The notes: generated by a model from the sequence alone, not told the origin. Positions 1 to 10,333 are shown, counted from the first letter of the stretch. The stretch is 64,000 nucleotides of DNA from Symbiodinium microadriaticum (GCA_001939145.1 LSRX01001634.1:1-64000); one strand, 5' to 3'. Program-made: numbers and translations.

Positions 1-768
1 CACAAAGCTGTAAAGGTGCGGCATGGACTTGCCATGCACGGACTTGCCTGTCGTTACCTTGTTCTTCAAGGCCAGGAAGTCTACAGCACCCTGAGAGCTC
101 ATCTGGACCCAAGTCTGATGTAGACGCCTCATGAGCTGGAGCTCATGCTCCCCACGGTGAAGGGTAGCGTTCCCCATCCTTTGGACTAGCCCGAGAAGTT
201 GCGGCAGCTGGGCAGCGACGTGTCGTGACAAAATCTTCCAAACCACTCCTTCGCGAGCCGCCCTGGCGAACTCAGGGTCGTGCCGCCGGAGCAACTCCAC
301 GCTCAGCCGCCCTTCGTGGCAAACAGATGCATCTCCGTCGTGCATCACCTCGTAGTGGAAACATCGAAGAACCGAGTTTGTATGCGAACCCGCGAGGGAG
401 AGTGCCTTGATCATTGTAGGCTCGATGGGCCCACAGCGGTTGTGCATGGACTCGAAGAGGCGTACGTTCCAGTCGATGTCTTCCTGTCCCGTCGGTTCAT
501 GAGCGATTGCCTGAACTCTGGAGTCGAGCCAGCCGGCAGAGATGATATCGCCGAGTAGATCGTGGACATCGACGGGATTTATCCCGCTCCCGTCGCGATT
601 CTGGCGGCTAATGCCGACCATGGCCGGTGCCAGTTGCATGGAGTAAACGTGACCCCGGGATTCGAGTTGGGCGATTGCCGCATGCACTGTTTTCACCAGT
701 CGGTCTCCCTCTTGCACCTGCGACAACTTCGCCGAGAGCTCCGCAGCCAGCTCCGTAGACAAAGCCAT
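1..768 (-). CDS. Hypothetical protein, C-terminus cut by window edge
   Basis: On the minus strand an ATG at 768 opens a frame of 256 codons that reaches position 1 without a stop, so the gene continues beyond the window. The start context is M-A-L-S-T-E-L-A-A-E-L-S, followed by a helical, Gln/Glu/Leu-rich stretch. A middle segment contains S-G-I-N-P-V-D-V-H-D-L-L, and the remainder is rich in Leu, His and Arg. No catalytic motif, signal peptide or membrane segment is visible, and I do not recognise the family. Codon choice is GC-rich as in the dynein exons, and no frameshift is visible across 768 bases, which argues for a live gene or exon rather than chance. A palindromic TATA-like sequence lies 35 bases upstream of the ATG. 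Nothing links it to the mobile elements that follow. Confidence 0.6.
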   Translation of the reverse strand, partial: MALSTELAAELSAKLSQVQEGDRLVKTVHAAIAQLESRGHVYSMQLAPAMVGISRQNRDGSGINPVDVHDLLGDIISAGWLDSRVQAIAHEPTGQEDIDWNVRLFESMHNRCGPIEPTMIKALSLAGSHTNSVLRCFHYEVMHDGDASVCHEGRLSVELLRRHDPEFARAAREGVVWKILSRHVAAQLPQLLGLVQRMGNATLHRGEHELQLMRRLHQTWVQMSSQGAVDFLALKNKVTTGKSVHGKSMPHLYSFV

Positions 769-802
769 GCCGTGATGCCGTGTGTCGATCGGGAAGGACA
801 AA

Positions 803-814
803 GCTTATATAAGC
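803..814 (-). promoter_or_regulatory. Palindromic TATA-like sequence upstream of the minus-strand gene
   Basis: GCTTATATAAGC is a perfect 12-base palindrome ending 35 bases before the ATG at 768. The position would suit a core promoter element, but dinoflagellate genes generally lack TATA boxes, so this may be coincidence. Confidence 0.2.
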
Positions 815-940
815 CAAAGCAGCATGCAAATGTATATATGCATGTCCCTGCCCGCGAGCAAACTGCCCTGCAGGTCGGGTTCATGCCAATACCCAACATG
901 CAACAGTGACATGCTTCTCTTGAAAATGACTTGCACACTG

Positions 941-1002
941 CACAGCGGCACTGACTTTCTATCACCACCACCACCACCACCCACAGCGGCACTGACTTTC
1001 TN
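941..1002. repeat. 20-bp direct duplication beside an N base
   Basis: A 20-base segment at 941-960 is repeated exactly at 982-1001. The two copies are separated by a (CAC)n-like stretch, and the second copy is followed immediately by an N at 1002. This looks like an unmerged contig overlap as much as a biological repeat. Confidence 0.6.
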
Positions 1003-1448
1003 CTATAACATGCAGCTGCAAAAGCACGGGGGGCGGCACCTCCTGAGGCGCCAATGCCATCGACGGCCAAGACGCACTGCCTCGGAAAACCCAACCTGGC
1101 AGGGCTTTGGCCCCATGAACACGGAGATTTGTAAGACATGCATATCTACTTACGCAGAAAGATAACTGACTTATATATACATACATCTCCATTTGCTAAG
1201 CTGCCTAAGTGTGTACGTTGTGCTTGTTCCAGTTAACATAAGTTGTTAGTATATGCCTGCAAGTGGTAACTAATCCGTGTTTCTACATATATCTGAACGG
1301 CATCACTTACTAAATGCTGCAACTCTCTTGCACAACTTGAGAGATATTTTTGTTGTGTTATGCTGAATATATCTTAAGTTAGCAAACATACTTAAACCGA
1401 CCAACCCTCGGAACCACTTAACAAGCACCACGATCCTTCAAGTGACCT
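1003..1448. other. Intergenic, no gene seen
   Basis: From about 1140 onward the sequence is AT-rich with scattered TATATA motifs. Both strands have only short frames. I see no gene, RNA or repeat that I can name. Confidence 0.4.
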
Positions 1449-3143
1449 TTGATGTGCAGCGAGCTGCGCGCTAGGCTGGAGGCCTTGCTGCTCAGCGGTG
1501 CTTTCTTGTTGGTGGGCAGCCTCCCGACTGCCTCCTCTTTCTCCAGGGCGATACGCCCCCCTTTGCGTTCTTCTTGCAGCCCGCTTGGCTTACGGGCGCT
1601 TTCTCCGTTTCAGCGTGCAAAAGTCCTTGCAGACAACTCTTTTGCCGAGTGGTTCTTGCGTCTCCGCAACCTGTGTTTGAAGCTTCACGTTGTTTACTGG
1701 CTTGGGCAACGCGACACCTCCTTCTGGTGGCAGTTTCCCGGTTGGGAGGACGAAGCTTGGCCGCATTCCGCTGTGACTTTCCGGGCGGATATGTGTCAGT
1801 TCGGGTGCCTGTGGCGAAAGCGCACGCGGATTGCCACAAGCTGTGCTCTAGGCGGCGTCAGACTCCTTTGCAGCTCTCCTGTGAGGTACCTGCGGCTCAC
1901 GGGGCACTCTTCTGCGACCCGCCTTCCTTGGACTTCCTGTGCTGACACGATCCCTTCTGGGTTTGCTGATGCTTTGGCGGTTGGTCTTTGTGCCGCGGCG
2001 CAGTGGACTTCTTCGCGCCCCCTTGACCCAGCGGCTTGTGCAAAGCTCGGTTCCTGCTGCCGGGTCGGTGAAGCAAAGAATCCTGGCCCTCGTCGCCGCG
2101 CCTCCAGGCGCACAGGGGACTTGGAGTCCCGTCCTCTTCAGTCCGCAACTTCGCTCTTCCTCGGCTCCTCCGCGTGGGCTTCTTTTCTGCGTTGGGTCTC
2201 CCCTTCTCTGTCGGTCGATCCCCTCTCTGTCTTTGTAGCCTGTCCCTTGCTTGCCGCCATGGCCCTGAGAGCTTATGGGAATGAGCTCTTTCAAGCTGGT
2301 GGTTCAAAGCATACTTTCAGGTATACATTGGTTGGAGCTCAGCGAGCGATCATTTCGTTGAAGGGCGCTTTGGGCCCAGCCTGGGAATTGCTGTCGAGAT
2401 GGGAGGCGGTCAAACCGGTCATTCACAGGACACCTGTTCCCGAGCCGCTCCTTCTTTCGATGGTGACACTGGCCTGATTGAAGGGATACAAGCGATGGTG
2501 TGGGTGTACCTTGCTTGCCTTCTACGGCATGGCGAGAGTGGGCGAAGTTCTCGCGTGTCGTCGGCGTCACCTGTTGCTGCCAGAGGACCTTTTTCAGTTT
2601 TGCCCTGCGGTCTTTCTGCGCTTCGACTCTTCTAAGACGTCGTTGCGCGGAAGGCCGAAGGTGCAGCAAAATCGCGTTGACGACGCGCGTGCCATGGCCT
2701 TGATCCAGACGGCCTTCGCCGACCTCGAGCCCGACGAGCGGTTATATCCTTTCAGCCCGAGCGCTTTTCGCACCAGGTGGGATCGCTCGCTTCAAACTCT
2801 GGGCTTACAAGACATGGTGTCTGTCACGCCTGGTGGGCTCAGAGGCGGAGGGGCTGTCGCGGCATACCATCGTGGATGCCCGATTTCGGATATTCAGTGG
2901 AAGCTTCGTTTAAAGCACATGGCTACTTTGGAACACTACTTACAGGAGGTGGCCGCCTTGAGTGCTTTGGAAGGCGCCACCCATGACGCTAGGACCACTC
3001 TGCGTGCTGTTCTGCAACTTTTTCCTTTTCTGGCTTATAAAAAGTTTGGCCCGCCGACTGCAGTTTCGACCTTGGAGCAATGGACACTCGTCTGCTGCCC
3101 TTTCTTTGCAGACCGGTTCTGGTTAGACGTGGAAGTACACTGA
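1449..3143 (+). pseudogene. Tyrosine recombinase of a mobile element, interrupted by an in-frame TGA
   Basis: One frame runs from 1449 to 3143 with a single TGA at 2475-2477. The C-terminal 220 residues look like a tyrosine recombinase catalytic domain. They contain G-M-A-R-V-G-E (first catalytic Arg, about 2528-2545), G-G-L-R-G-G-G about 100 residues later (second Arg box, about 2838), and R-L-K-H-M-A-T-L-E-H-Y-L-Q-E ending in the presumed nucleophilic Tyr (about 2912-2953). Such enzymes cut and rejoin DNA through a 3'-phosphotyrosine link and occur in Crypton- and DIRS-type elements. The N-terminal half is Arg/Ser/Leu-rich with V-G-E-A-K-N-P-G-P at 2064-2090. The TGA falls just before the catalytic domain, probably in place of a Trp. 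I call it a pseudogene because of the stop, although readthrough cannot be excluded. Confidence 0.6.
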
Positions 3144-3301
3144 AGGCTTTCGAAAGCATCGCTTTTGTGCAGAGGTTTCGTGGTAAAACACACTCCTGGA
3201 CGATGTCTGCCTGTGTGTGCTCTTCGCGTAAACGCGGTACACCCTCTTCGACAACCGGTGGCGCAGCCAAAAAGACCGAGCCGAGGAAGCTGTCAAACAT
3301 G

Positions 3302-3530
3302 ATTTTCGGTGGTTTTATGCTTTGAAAGCGGCGCCAAATCGTCCATTCGGGTCTTGCTAAGCCTACATTTCGGGTGTAGCAACTGCCGTAAACCCGAAAT
3401 TGAAGTGTAGCCAGAGCCTAGTATGGTCGCCCTGCGAATCCGCTTGGGGTTAGCTACGGCAGTTGCTACTCCCGAACTTTAGGCTCAGCAGACCCGAATG
3501 GACGATTTGGCGTGGCTTTACCTCCGAAAA
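3302..3530. repeat. Foldback inverted repeat, MITE-like
   Basis: The segment at 3332-3390 is matched in reverse complement by 3455-3512, with a few mismatches and small gaps, around a loop of about 64 bases. Similarity extends outward on both sides with a gap of about 11 bases. The transcript could form a hairpin of about 58 bp. There is no coding content. Confidence 0.65.
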
Positions 3531-3930
3531 TCCAGAATTGCGCGCTTCAAAATATCATTTTGCATGGTTTTGAAGGAGCCATGTACATTGGCTAGCTAAA
3601 CCCGAAATTAAAGTGCACCCAGAGCCGAATATGGTCGCCATGCGAATCCGCTTGACTAGCCGAACTAGCCAATGTGATTATGAGATTCACATGACTCTTG
3701 GAGCCTGCAAAACCATGCAAAATAGTATTTTGATGCGCGCAATTCTTGATTGCCGGAGGTTTTGTGGATTCGCATGGCGACCATTCGGGTCTGGCTAAAC
3801 TTTAATTTCGGGTTTAACTAACCAATCAGATTCTAAGATTCACATGGCTCTTGGAGCTTTCAAAACCATGCAAAATGGTATTTTGAAGCGTGCAATTCTT
3901 GATTTTCGGAAGTTTTATGCTGTGAAAGCC
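3523..3930. repeat. Nested copies of a second foldback-type repeat
   Basis: A core of about 55-85 bases containing CATGCAAAAT and GCAATTCTTGATT occurs in direct orientation at about 3685-3770 and 3837-3920. It occurs in reverse complement at about 3523-3582. In addition, 3600-3650 and 3766-3814 are inverted copies of each other. The edge at 3901-3930 resembles 3301-3331 of the neighbouring hairpin, so both belong to one family. This is a cluster of MITE-like insertions with no gene. Confidence 0.6.
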
Positions 3931-3945
3931 ACGCCGAGTCTGTAG

Positions 3946-4368
3946 CGTTGGGCGCTCCAGAGACTCTCACGGGAGTCTGTGGGTTGGGCACTCCAGGGAT
4001 TCTGGCAATTCTCACGGTAGTTTGTGGGGTTGGGCACTCCAGGGATTCTCACGGTATAGTTCGTGGGGTTGGGCACTCCAGGGATTCTCACGGCATTCTC
4101 ACGGTAGTCTGTAGGGTTGGGCACTCCAGGGATTCTCACGGCAGTGTGCGGGGCTGGGCACTCCAGGGATTCTCATGGGATTGGGGTTGGGCACTCCAGA
4201 AATTTTCAAATTCTCACGGTAGTCTGTGGGGTTGGGCACTTCTCACGGTAGTCTGTGGGGTTGGGCACTCCAGGGATTCTGACGGCATTCGCACGGTAGT
4301 CTGTGGGTTGGGCACTCCAGGGATTCTCACAGGGCATTCTCACGGTAGTCTGCGGGGTTGGGCGCTCC
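3946..4368. repeat. Minisatellite, about 11 copies
   Basis: GGGCACTCCAGGGATTCTCA is repeated about 11 times, followed by a variable CGGTAGTCTGTGGGG tail. The spacing varies between about 27 and 50 bases because units have lost or gained internal segments such as GGCATTCTCACGG. Open frames across the array, on either strand, come from the repeat and are not genes. Confidence 0.85.
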
Positions 4369-4539
4369 CGCCTCCTTGCAATATGCCGGCTATGCCTGCA
4401 GCGCACTAGCCTCCTGCGTCGATGTATGCGAATCTTCTTTGCGGCTGGGGCGGCAAGTTCATCCGGGGGCGGCAAGTTCATCCAACCCTGGCTGCTTCCA
4501 AGCTGAGTGGCAGCAACCGTTTTGGAGGCCCTCCTCATC

Positions 4540-4759
4540 TTGCAATTGGTTCGACGACCCCCAGCATGAACTCTACTACCGCTGGTGTGCAGTGTGCAAG
4601 CGACAAAGAAGCTCGGCTTGCCACAAATGGTACGTCACCAAAGGGTTAGGCTACGGCTCCGATGTTCCGCTTCAGCGTGAAGTGCTAGAGAAAGGCTTTC
4701 GGTTGGGCAGTAAGGACAATGGTGTCTGGAGGAACGCGGTTTGCCCGGCCTGCTGGTGA
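4540..4759 (+). CDS. Cys-rich C-terminal fragment, unknown
   Basis: The last 70 codons of a frame that ends at 4759 look protein-like. Around W-C-A-V-C-K is one Cys-x2-Cys pair, and N-A-V-C-P-A-C-W at the very C-terminus is a second, about 65 residues later, suggesting a zinc-binding fold. The upstream part of the frame runs into the minisatellite and is not credible. I do not recognise the family. It may be a stray exon or a mobile-element remnant. Confidence 0.3.
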
Positions 4760-4860
4760 CGAACATTTCCTGAACTCGTGGAGTTTACACCCAGTTGAGG
4801 GATTGGGCGGCCCTTCCCCTTTCTTGGCGTTTTCACCGAGTTGGGGCCCTTTGAATCCAC

Positions 4861-5014
4861 AGTGGAGTGCCAGCAGAAAGCTGCCGATCTGTGTGCTTTT
4901 CTGTCTCGCGGAATCCCTTTTCTCCTTGCTTGTGGTGTCGCACCGTACAGTACTATAGGGACGGTACCGTTCTTCCAGACAGTGGAGTGTCAGCAAAAAG
5001 CCGCCAATCTCTGC
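4861..5014. repeat. Pair of 35-bp imperfect direct repeats
   Basis: The segments at about 4861-4895 and 4980-5014 are near-identical, both beginning CAGTGGAGTG. Each is followed by a short frame that cannot be assigned. No gene is recognised between 4760 and 5140. Confidence 0.5.
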
Positions 5015-5141
5015 TTGCAGATCTGTGGCACGTTGGCCTTCTGGATGTTGGCGGCTTTCATGCAGTTTTCGGCTACTTCCAGACAGTGGGTTATAGCCTT
5101 TGCGCAGCTGCTGGATCACGATGCGGTTTGTGCTCAAAACA

Positions 5142-5280
5142 ATGTGCGTGTGTGTGTGTGTGTGTCCCTCAGAATGCCTGCCAGCAGGGGATTATAGCGA
5201 AGAGATGCGATGAGAGGAGAGGAGCGAGAGAGAGGAGAGAGGAAAGAAGGAGAGCGTGAGGAGAGAGTAAGAGAGAGAGC
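5142..5280. repeat. GT microsatellite followed by purine GAGA tract
   Basis: A (GT)n run at about 5142-5165 is followed by a long strand-asymmetric purine tract (GAGAGG / GAGAGA) at about 5205-5280. Confidence 0.8.
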
Positions 5281-5499
5281 CTTACAAGCTTATTTATTAT
5301 ACCTCTATAAGTCTATAACACCCTAAACAGATGCTGTACTGGCTCAAAGGCACCATACCTGTGGGACAGATCAGACTGCCCACACCAAAAAATGCTGCGA
5401 CTGGTACCTTTCCTTGGGTGTCGTTCGGTCAAATGGCGCTGGGAAGCACATGGAAACACAAGGAAAACATTGGATTTTTGTGACAGTAAATTGTGCTAA

Positions 5500-5655
5500 T
5501 TTTGCAGAAAATAGTAGTGTAAATGTTACACCCCCCAAAAAATGCGCGTATAATTTACACACCAAAATTTACACTACAAGAGTGTAAGTTTCTTGCAGAA
5601 ATTTACACTACAAAAGAGTGTAAAAGTTAAAAGATGCAAAACGTAAATTTACACG
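5500..5655. repeat. Short dispersed TTTACAC/GTGTAAA repeats
   Basis: The words TTTACAC and GTGTAAA recur several times, partly as palindromic pairs such as TTTACACTACAAxAGTGTAA. No coding potential is visible from 5290 to 5770. Confidence 0.5.
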
Positions 5656-5772
5656 CAACGGATCTTACAGGTTGATGCCGGCACCCGGCAAGGATCTGCA
5701 GCCCACTGTCAGGTCGCTTGAATCGGACGAGGCAGGGGCATGGCTACGCTTGTTGTTGTTCGGTAACACAGT

Positions 5773-6777
5773 GTGCTTCCCGACCGCAAGCTGACGAGTC
5801 ATTCCTGCAAGTGCACCTGCATTAGCTGGGCAGCCAAGTTTGGTGCTTTATTTTCAGAGATTTTACTGTTGGGATATCACGTTGGGGATTCCAAGATGGG
5901 TTTGACTTATTCCTGCGACTCTGCAGCTCCCACGCTCCTTTTGCTGGAGCGCATTCTGCGCAAGATCAGGAGCGGCGAGTTTATGCCAGATGCAACTCGC
6001 AGTGGATGTTTCAAGTCCAGTGTTTGTGGTGTGCCACTTGTCGAGATAAAGGGTGAAGAATGGGAGGACGTTGGCAGCTCAACTCCGAGGTCAGAGGCTT
6101 CCCTTCCGAGTGTGAACCCATTGGGAGTAGAGCCAGAGGCCAGAGGAACTACAAGTGGATGCATGCGTTACAACTGACTCTTCCAGCAGTGACACGTGTG
6201 CAGATGAAAGCGGCAAACCTCAGGCACCTTTCTCGATGCCTCCGGCACCGAATGGCATGTGCTACTGGGTGCAAGACAAGTCTCGTGTGCTTCATCTGAC
6301 CCAGGAGCATTACAGGAATGTTTTCCTGTGTGGTCGTGCCGTAGGAGCGCTGCTCCAGGGTGGAAGGCCAACCCCATCCTTCTTGCAGTAGGTGTCGCAT
6401 GTGCGCTCGCATCACGATGGACTCTCAGGCTTGAGCATAAAGTGCTGCTGTGAGTGCTGAGGGATGTCATTCAGTTTCCGAGTGCGCATTAGGAACATGT
6501 CTGTCGAGCTGCGTTTTCTTCAGAGATTGTATTTTCCAAGTTTGCATAGGAACAAACATGTGAGATTTCATGCGAGCCGAGAGAGAGAGAGAGAGAGAGA
6601 GTTTCTACTTTAGCCAACACCCGGGGGGACAAACATGCAAAAACCTTTTCACGCCTCCTCAAAGCCCCATAACAACATGGGGGGCCCTAGTGGCCGGGGG
6701 GCTTAAACCGCCTCCTATGCCCTGGCGAAGAAGAAGAAGAGAGAGAGAGAGAGAGAGAGAGAGCAGAGAGAGAGAGA

Positions 6778-6840
<63 letters not shown>

Positions 6841-8007
6841 ATGTCATTTTGTCGCGGCCCGCGTGTTGTGCCAGCGTTGGAAACTTCGATGGGCAGGACT
6901 TGTGTGGGCTCGAGCTGAAGTCATGTCGCGGTCGTAGAAAGCGAGGCATCCTTTGAGAGCTCAGGGAGGACGGCTCTCTTCATGATGGGCTTTCGGCCCA
7001 GAGGATCAAGACTTATCGGTCTCTGGCCTTTTCCATAGGTACGCCTAGTGCGCCACCGAGTGAAGATCAATCTAAAGAATTGGCTGCAGAGGTCTTTGCT
7101 GTGGCTGATCCATCCATGGGAGACCTTGCTGACATACGTCAACTTCACTTCGAAGCCACAACCCTTGTCATCCAGACGTACAAGGAGATGGTTACCCAGG
7201 AATCATCTGATAGTGCCCCGTTGCGAAAGCTGCCGGTTCCTGAGAAGCGTGCAAGACGTGAGAACCAGCAAGGCCGGTTGTCAGGCATTGCCATGGAAGG
7301 TGAGCTTGATCCTGCTTACCAGCTGATAGATGCATGCAATCATCAGCAGATGGAGAGCACTGTGCTGTACTGGCCGCCCCCATCAAAATGCCCAAATCGC
7401 GATGTGGAGGTGATTCAGGGTTTCAAGGAGAAGCCTGCTACTCTGCAGGCCGAGCATAACGTCGTGAAGATGGGGCATCAGTCAACTCCTGTTGAGTGTG
7501 ATGCAGTGCATACGTGCTGACAAGGAGTTGTTCTTGCTGATGTCGCGTGAAAATCTGAAGATTCGGGAAATGCAGCAGGTGAGCTGCCGCTCGATAGCCT
7601 GCTTTCCAGGCTGTCTTATGATCAGCGTGTGCAACAGTTTCTGCTTCCCATGATCAAGCCACCGAAGGGTGGGGGCAAAGGCAAGGACAAGGATAAGGAT
7701 ATCTCCTCCGAGTGCCGACGATGATCGTCCTACCAAGCCAAAGCCCAGTGCACATGCAAAGGAGATTGCAAAGCGTCGAGGCGGCCCCCAGGACAAGCCT
7801 GAGGCGCTGAAGCCGTATGATACGTGCACCAAGTGGGGCAATGTTTGCTGGGGTTGCAACCTTGAGGATGGTTGTGATCTTAAGACTGGCAAGGCTCCTA
7901 AGTCAGGGTTCATGAAATGTGCCCGTGGGCTTTACATCTGTGCAGCGTGCCACAAGCCTGGGCATTCTGTGCTCAATTGCAAGTCGAAGGCTGTCCAGGC
8001 GGCTTGA
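5773..8007 (+). pseudogene. Gag-like gene of a retroelement with zinc knuckle, decayed
   Basis: Several protein-like segments in shifting frames make up a broken gag-type gene. They lie at 5773-6177, at 6155-6391 (with a R-V-L-H-L-T-Q-E and V-F-L-C-G-R motif), at 7080-7520 and at 7669-8007. The last segment ends with C-A-A-C-H-K-P-G-H-S-V-L-N-C (about 7942-7983), an exact CX2CX4HX4C zinc knuckle as in retroviral-type nucleocapsid proteins. It is preceded by another Cys cluster and a Lys-rich stretch. A large AG/GT microsatellite at 6741-6838 interrupts the region. The reverse transcriptase immediately downstream fits as the pol partner. The assignment of the early segments is inference from position. 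Confidence 0.45.
6581..6838. repeat. AG and GT microsatellites
   Basis: Runs of (GA)n lie at about 6581-6602 and 6738-6808, the latter broken by GCAG steps. They are followed directly by (GT)n at about 6809-6836. Arg-Glu or Thr-His repeat peptides predicted from these tracts are artefacts. Confidence 0.9.
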
Positions 8008-8017
8008 CTAGGGCCTG

Positions 8018-10162
8018 ATGCCCTCCCGGGCAATGATGCAAGTGCTGTTTCAGTGGATCTTGGAGAGATCCCTGCTGCGGTTGTTAGCGTCCCTGGTTAC
8101 TGCGGTTTTCGCTTTCTCCTCGGTAGGGTTGTTTAAGAACCTTAAGACTTCCCTGCACCGTGACGTTAACAACTCCCAGGGAGTGCCAAATATATTGGTG
8201 CCGTGCTCCGATTTCAGCGGGGGCTCTGTGAAAGTCTCGGCCAGCGATAGCTCGGAAGACCCCGTCTTCCTTGAGTCCTTGAGGTCAGCAAGGCACCGGC
8301 GAAGCTCGATGCATCCAAGGTTCACTCAACTGAGGACTGGAAGGGAGACCGAATCCTTCTTGTGGCCTTTCACGATTGCGAGCTCGATCCCTTGACAAGG
8401 CGAAGGCCCTAGGCCCTAGCGAACGCGAGGCGACCAGCACACCTCCGACAGCTGCTTGCAGGAAAGCGGATCCTTTTGTGGAAGGAGATCTTAGCAGAGA
8501 TCGGATATCCTGATACATGCATCCTGGATGAAGTTGAATCTGGTCTGCCGCTGACAGGTTGGATGACTCCGTCTCAGGTTTTTCAACCGCGAGCTCGACC
8601 CCCGACTATGTCTGTCAACACGGCGCTTGCGATGAACAAGGGTTTCCAAGCTCTGGTCCGAAGACGCCTTGCCAAACACCAGGATCAGGAGGTCGAAGAG
8701 AAAACCTGGAAGGAGACGGAAGAGGAGCTTGCCAAAGGATGGTTCTGGATAGATGCATCTGGATCCTGGAAGGGCAAGATCATTGCTCACCGCTTTGGAC
8801 TCTTGCAGAAGCTCGGGCTGAGAACGATTGATGACTGCAGTGTTGGCGGGTTGAACTGTACCGTTGGACTGCCAGATAAGATGCGTGTGCGTTCCATCGA
8901 CATCTGAGCTTCGATGCTGCGACGAGCCTTGGAGCTCTGTGGAGGCAAAGCTTTGTGCAAGTGGGTCGGACGTACCTATGATCTTCAGGCCGCTTACAGA
9001 CAGTTCGGCATTGACAACTTTACGAGGGATCTCTTGAGAATGGCAGTCAACCGCCCCGGATCTGACGAACCTGTTCTGCTGGGGGCCAACAGCCTGCCAT
9101 TCGGAGCTGTTGGATCCATTGCAGGGTTCTTGCGGCTGTCTATGGCACTGTGGGCGACAGGACTTGTTGGACTACAGCTATGCCAGCTATGCTGGTCTGC
9201 GTTTTACGACGATTTTCCCACAGTTACTTTTTAATTCCTCAGAGAGAGTACGGAATTGACTGTACATGGGATGTTCACCCTTTTCGGGAAGAAAGAAAGC
9301 ACCTCCTTTCTCCGAGACTTTTGCTGCACTTGGAGTCAATGTGGACATGACTTGTGCAGCCCGTGGATCAGTCGTCGTGGGCCACACTGCTGCAAGAAAG
9401 TAGAACTCTCCGAGACAGCGGACTCTTTCTTGGCAAGTGGATGCATGACTGCCAAGGACGCAGAGAGATTGCGAGGCAGGCTTGTTTTCTTTGACGGCTT
9501 CACTTTCGATACAGTGTCGCAAGTGGCGATCAAGCACATTGGTCGGCATGCTCTCGGGTCGGGCGGCGCTGTTTGTTCAGCTGTCAGCTGATGTGGCTTG
9601 GGCTCTCCAGATGGTCAAGCTGAGGATCAAGCAGCTCTGCCCGTCACCATTTCTGCTGTTTCGCTGCGAACGTCTTTCATCTTCACAGATGGGGCTTTTG
9701 AGCAAGGTAGAGGTACCTTTGGAGGAGTGCTCGTCAACTCGACAGGCGCTTGCTCAGCGTACTTTGCAGGAGAGGTCAACAGGCAGGCCATGTGCAGTAT
9801 GCTTAAAACTTCCGTGCGTCCGATTTATGAGCTTGAGTTACTGCCAGTGCTGATTGCCATGCATATTTGGGGGCAGTCTGTGCGCCTCCCAACAAGTTGT
9901 TTATTACCTTGACAACGAACCTGCGCGCGTTGGAAAGATCAAGGGCTCTGGCGGTACACCTACCGCAGACCGTATCATTTCCAAAGCGGCAAGGGTCGAG
10001 TGTGAGCTAGGCCAGCACGCCTGGTACGCTCGCGTTCCTTCTCATGCCAACATCGTCGATGATCCGAGCCTTTTTTGTTTTGACCGTTTGCACAGGCTGG
10101 GTGCTGCAAGAGTCATGTTAAATGATGACTGGGTCGCGAGCCTCGTTATGGAAGCGGGGTGA
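8018..10162 (+). pseudogene. Reverse transcriptase-RNase H polyprotein, decayed (DIRS-like)
   Basis: Segments in several frames give a recognisable RT-RNase H order. At 8476-9234 one frame holds D-L-Q-A-A-Y-R-Q-F (palm Asp), L-P-F-G-A-V-G-S and F-Y-D-D-F-P (Y-D-D active site, about 9203-9220). It is interrupted by an in-frame TGA at 8905-8907. After frameshifts, a connection region occupies 9256-9591. Next comes an RNase H-type segment at 9598-10162 with F-T-D-G-A, I-Y-E-L-E-L-L-P, Y-L-D-N-E-P and P-S-H-A-N. The Y-D-D plus E-L-E-L-L-P style resembles DIRS-type retroelements, and a zinc-knuckle gag lies directly upstream. Multiple frameshifts make this copy inactive. The tyrosine recombinase at 1449-3143 could belong to the same family, but it lies about 5 kb on the wrong side, so that link is unproven. 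Confidence 0.6.
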
Positions 10163-10333
10163 GACGGCCGGGAGGCTCGACGAAGCTTTCCCCTTCTTGC
10201 AAGACCTGGGACTGTGCAAAGGAAAAGAAACGAACATCAGAGATCATTGACTGGATTCGAAGAATATTATTAATACTGATTATTCCGACATATCACTGGA
10301 GAGACTTTCGGCACGGTTTGTGTTGGAAACATA
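10160..10333. repeat. Direct repeat, copy 1 (pairs with 10608-10781)
   Basis: About 174 bases starting TGAGACGGCC recur at 10608-10781 with a few substitutions and small indels. The copies flank 274 bases of unique sequence. Confidence 0.85.

Noticed and set aside
3915-4409. Gly/His/Ser and Ile-Pro-Gly-Val-Pro repeat proteins over the minisatellite
   Set aside because: Frames arise because the repeat lacks stops in some phases. Unit lengths are not multiples of three, so no repeat protein is maintained.
6570-6956. Arg-Glu and Thr-His/Ser-Leu repeat proteins
   Set aside because: They are translations of AG and GT microsatellites.
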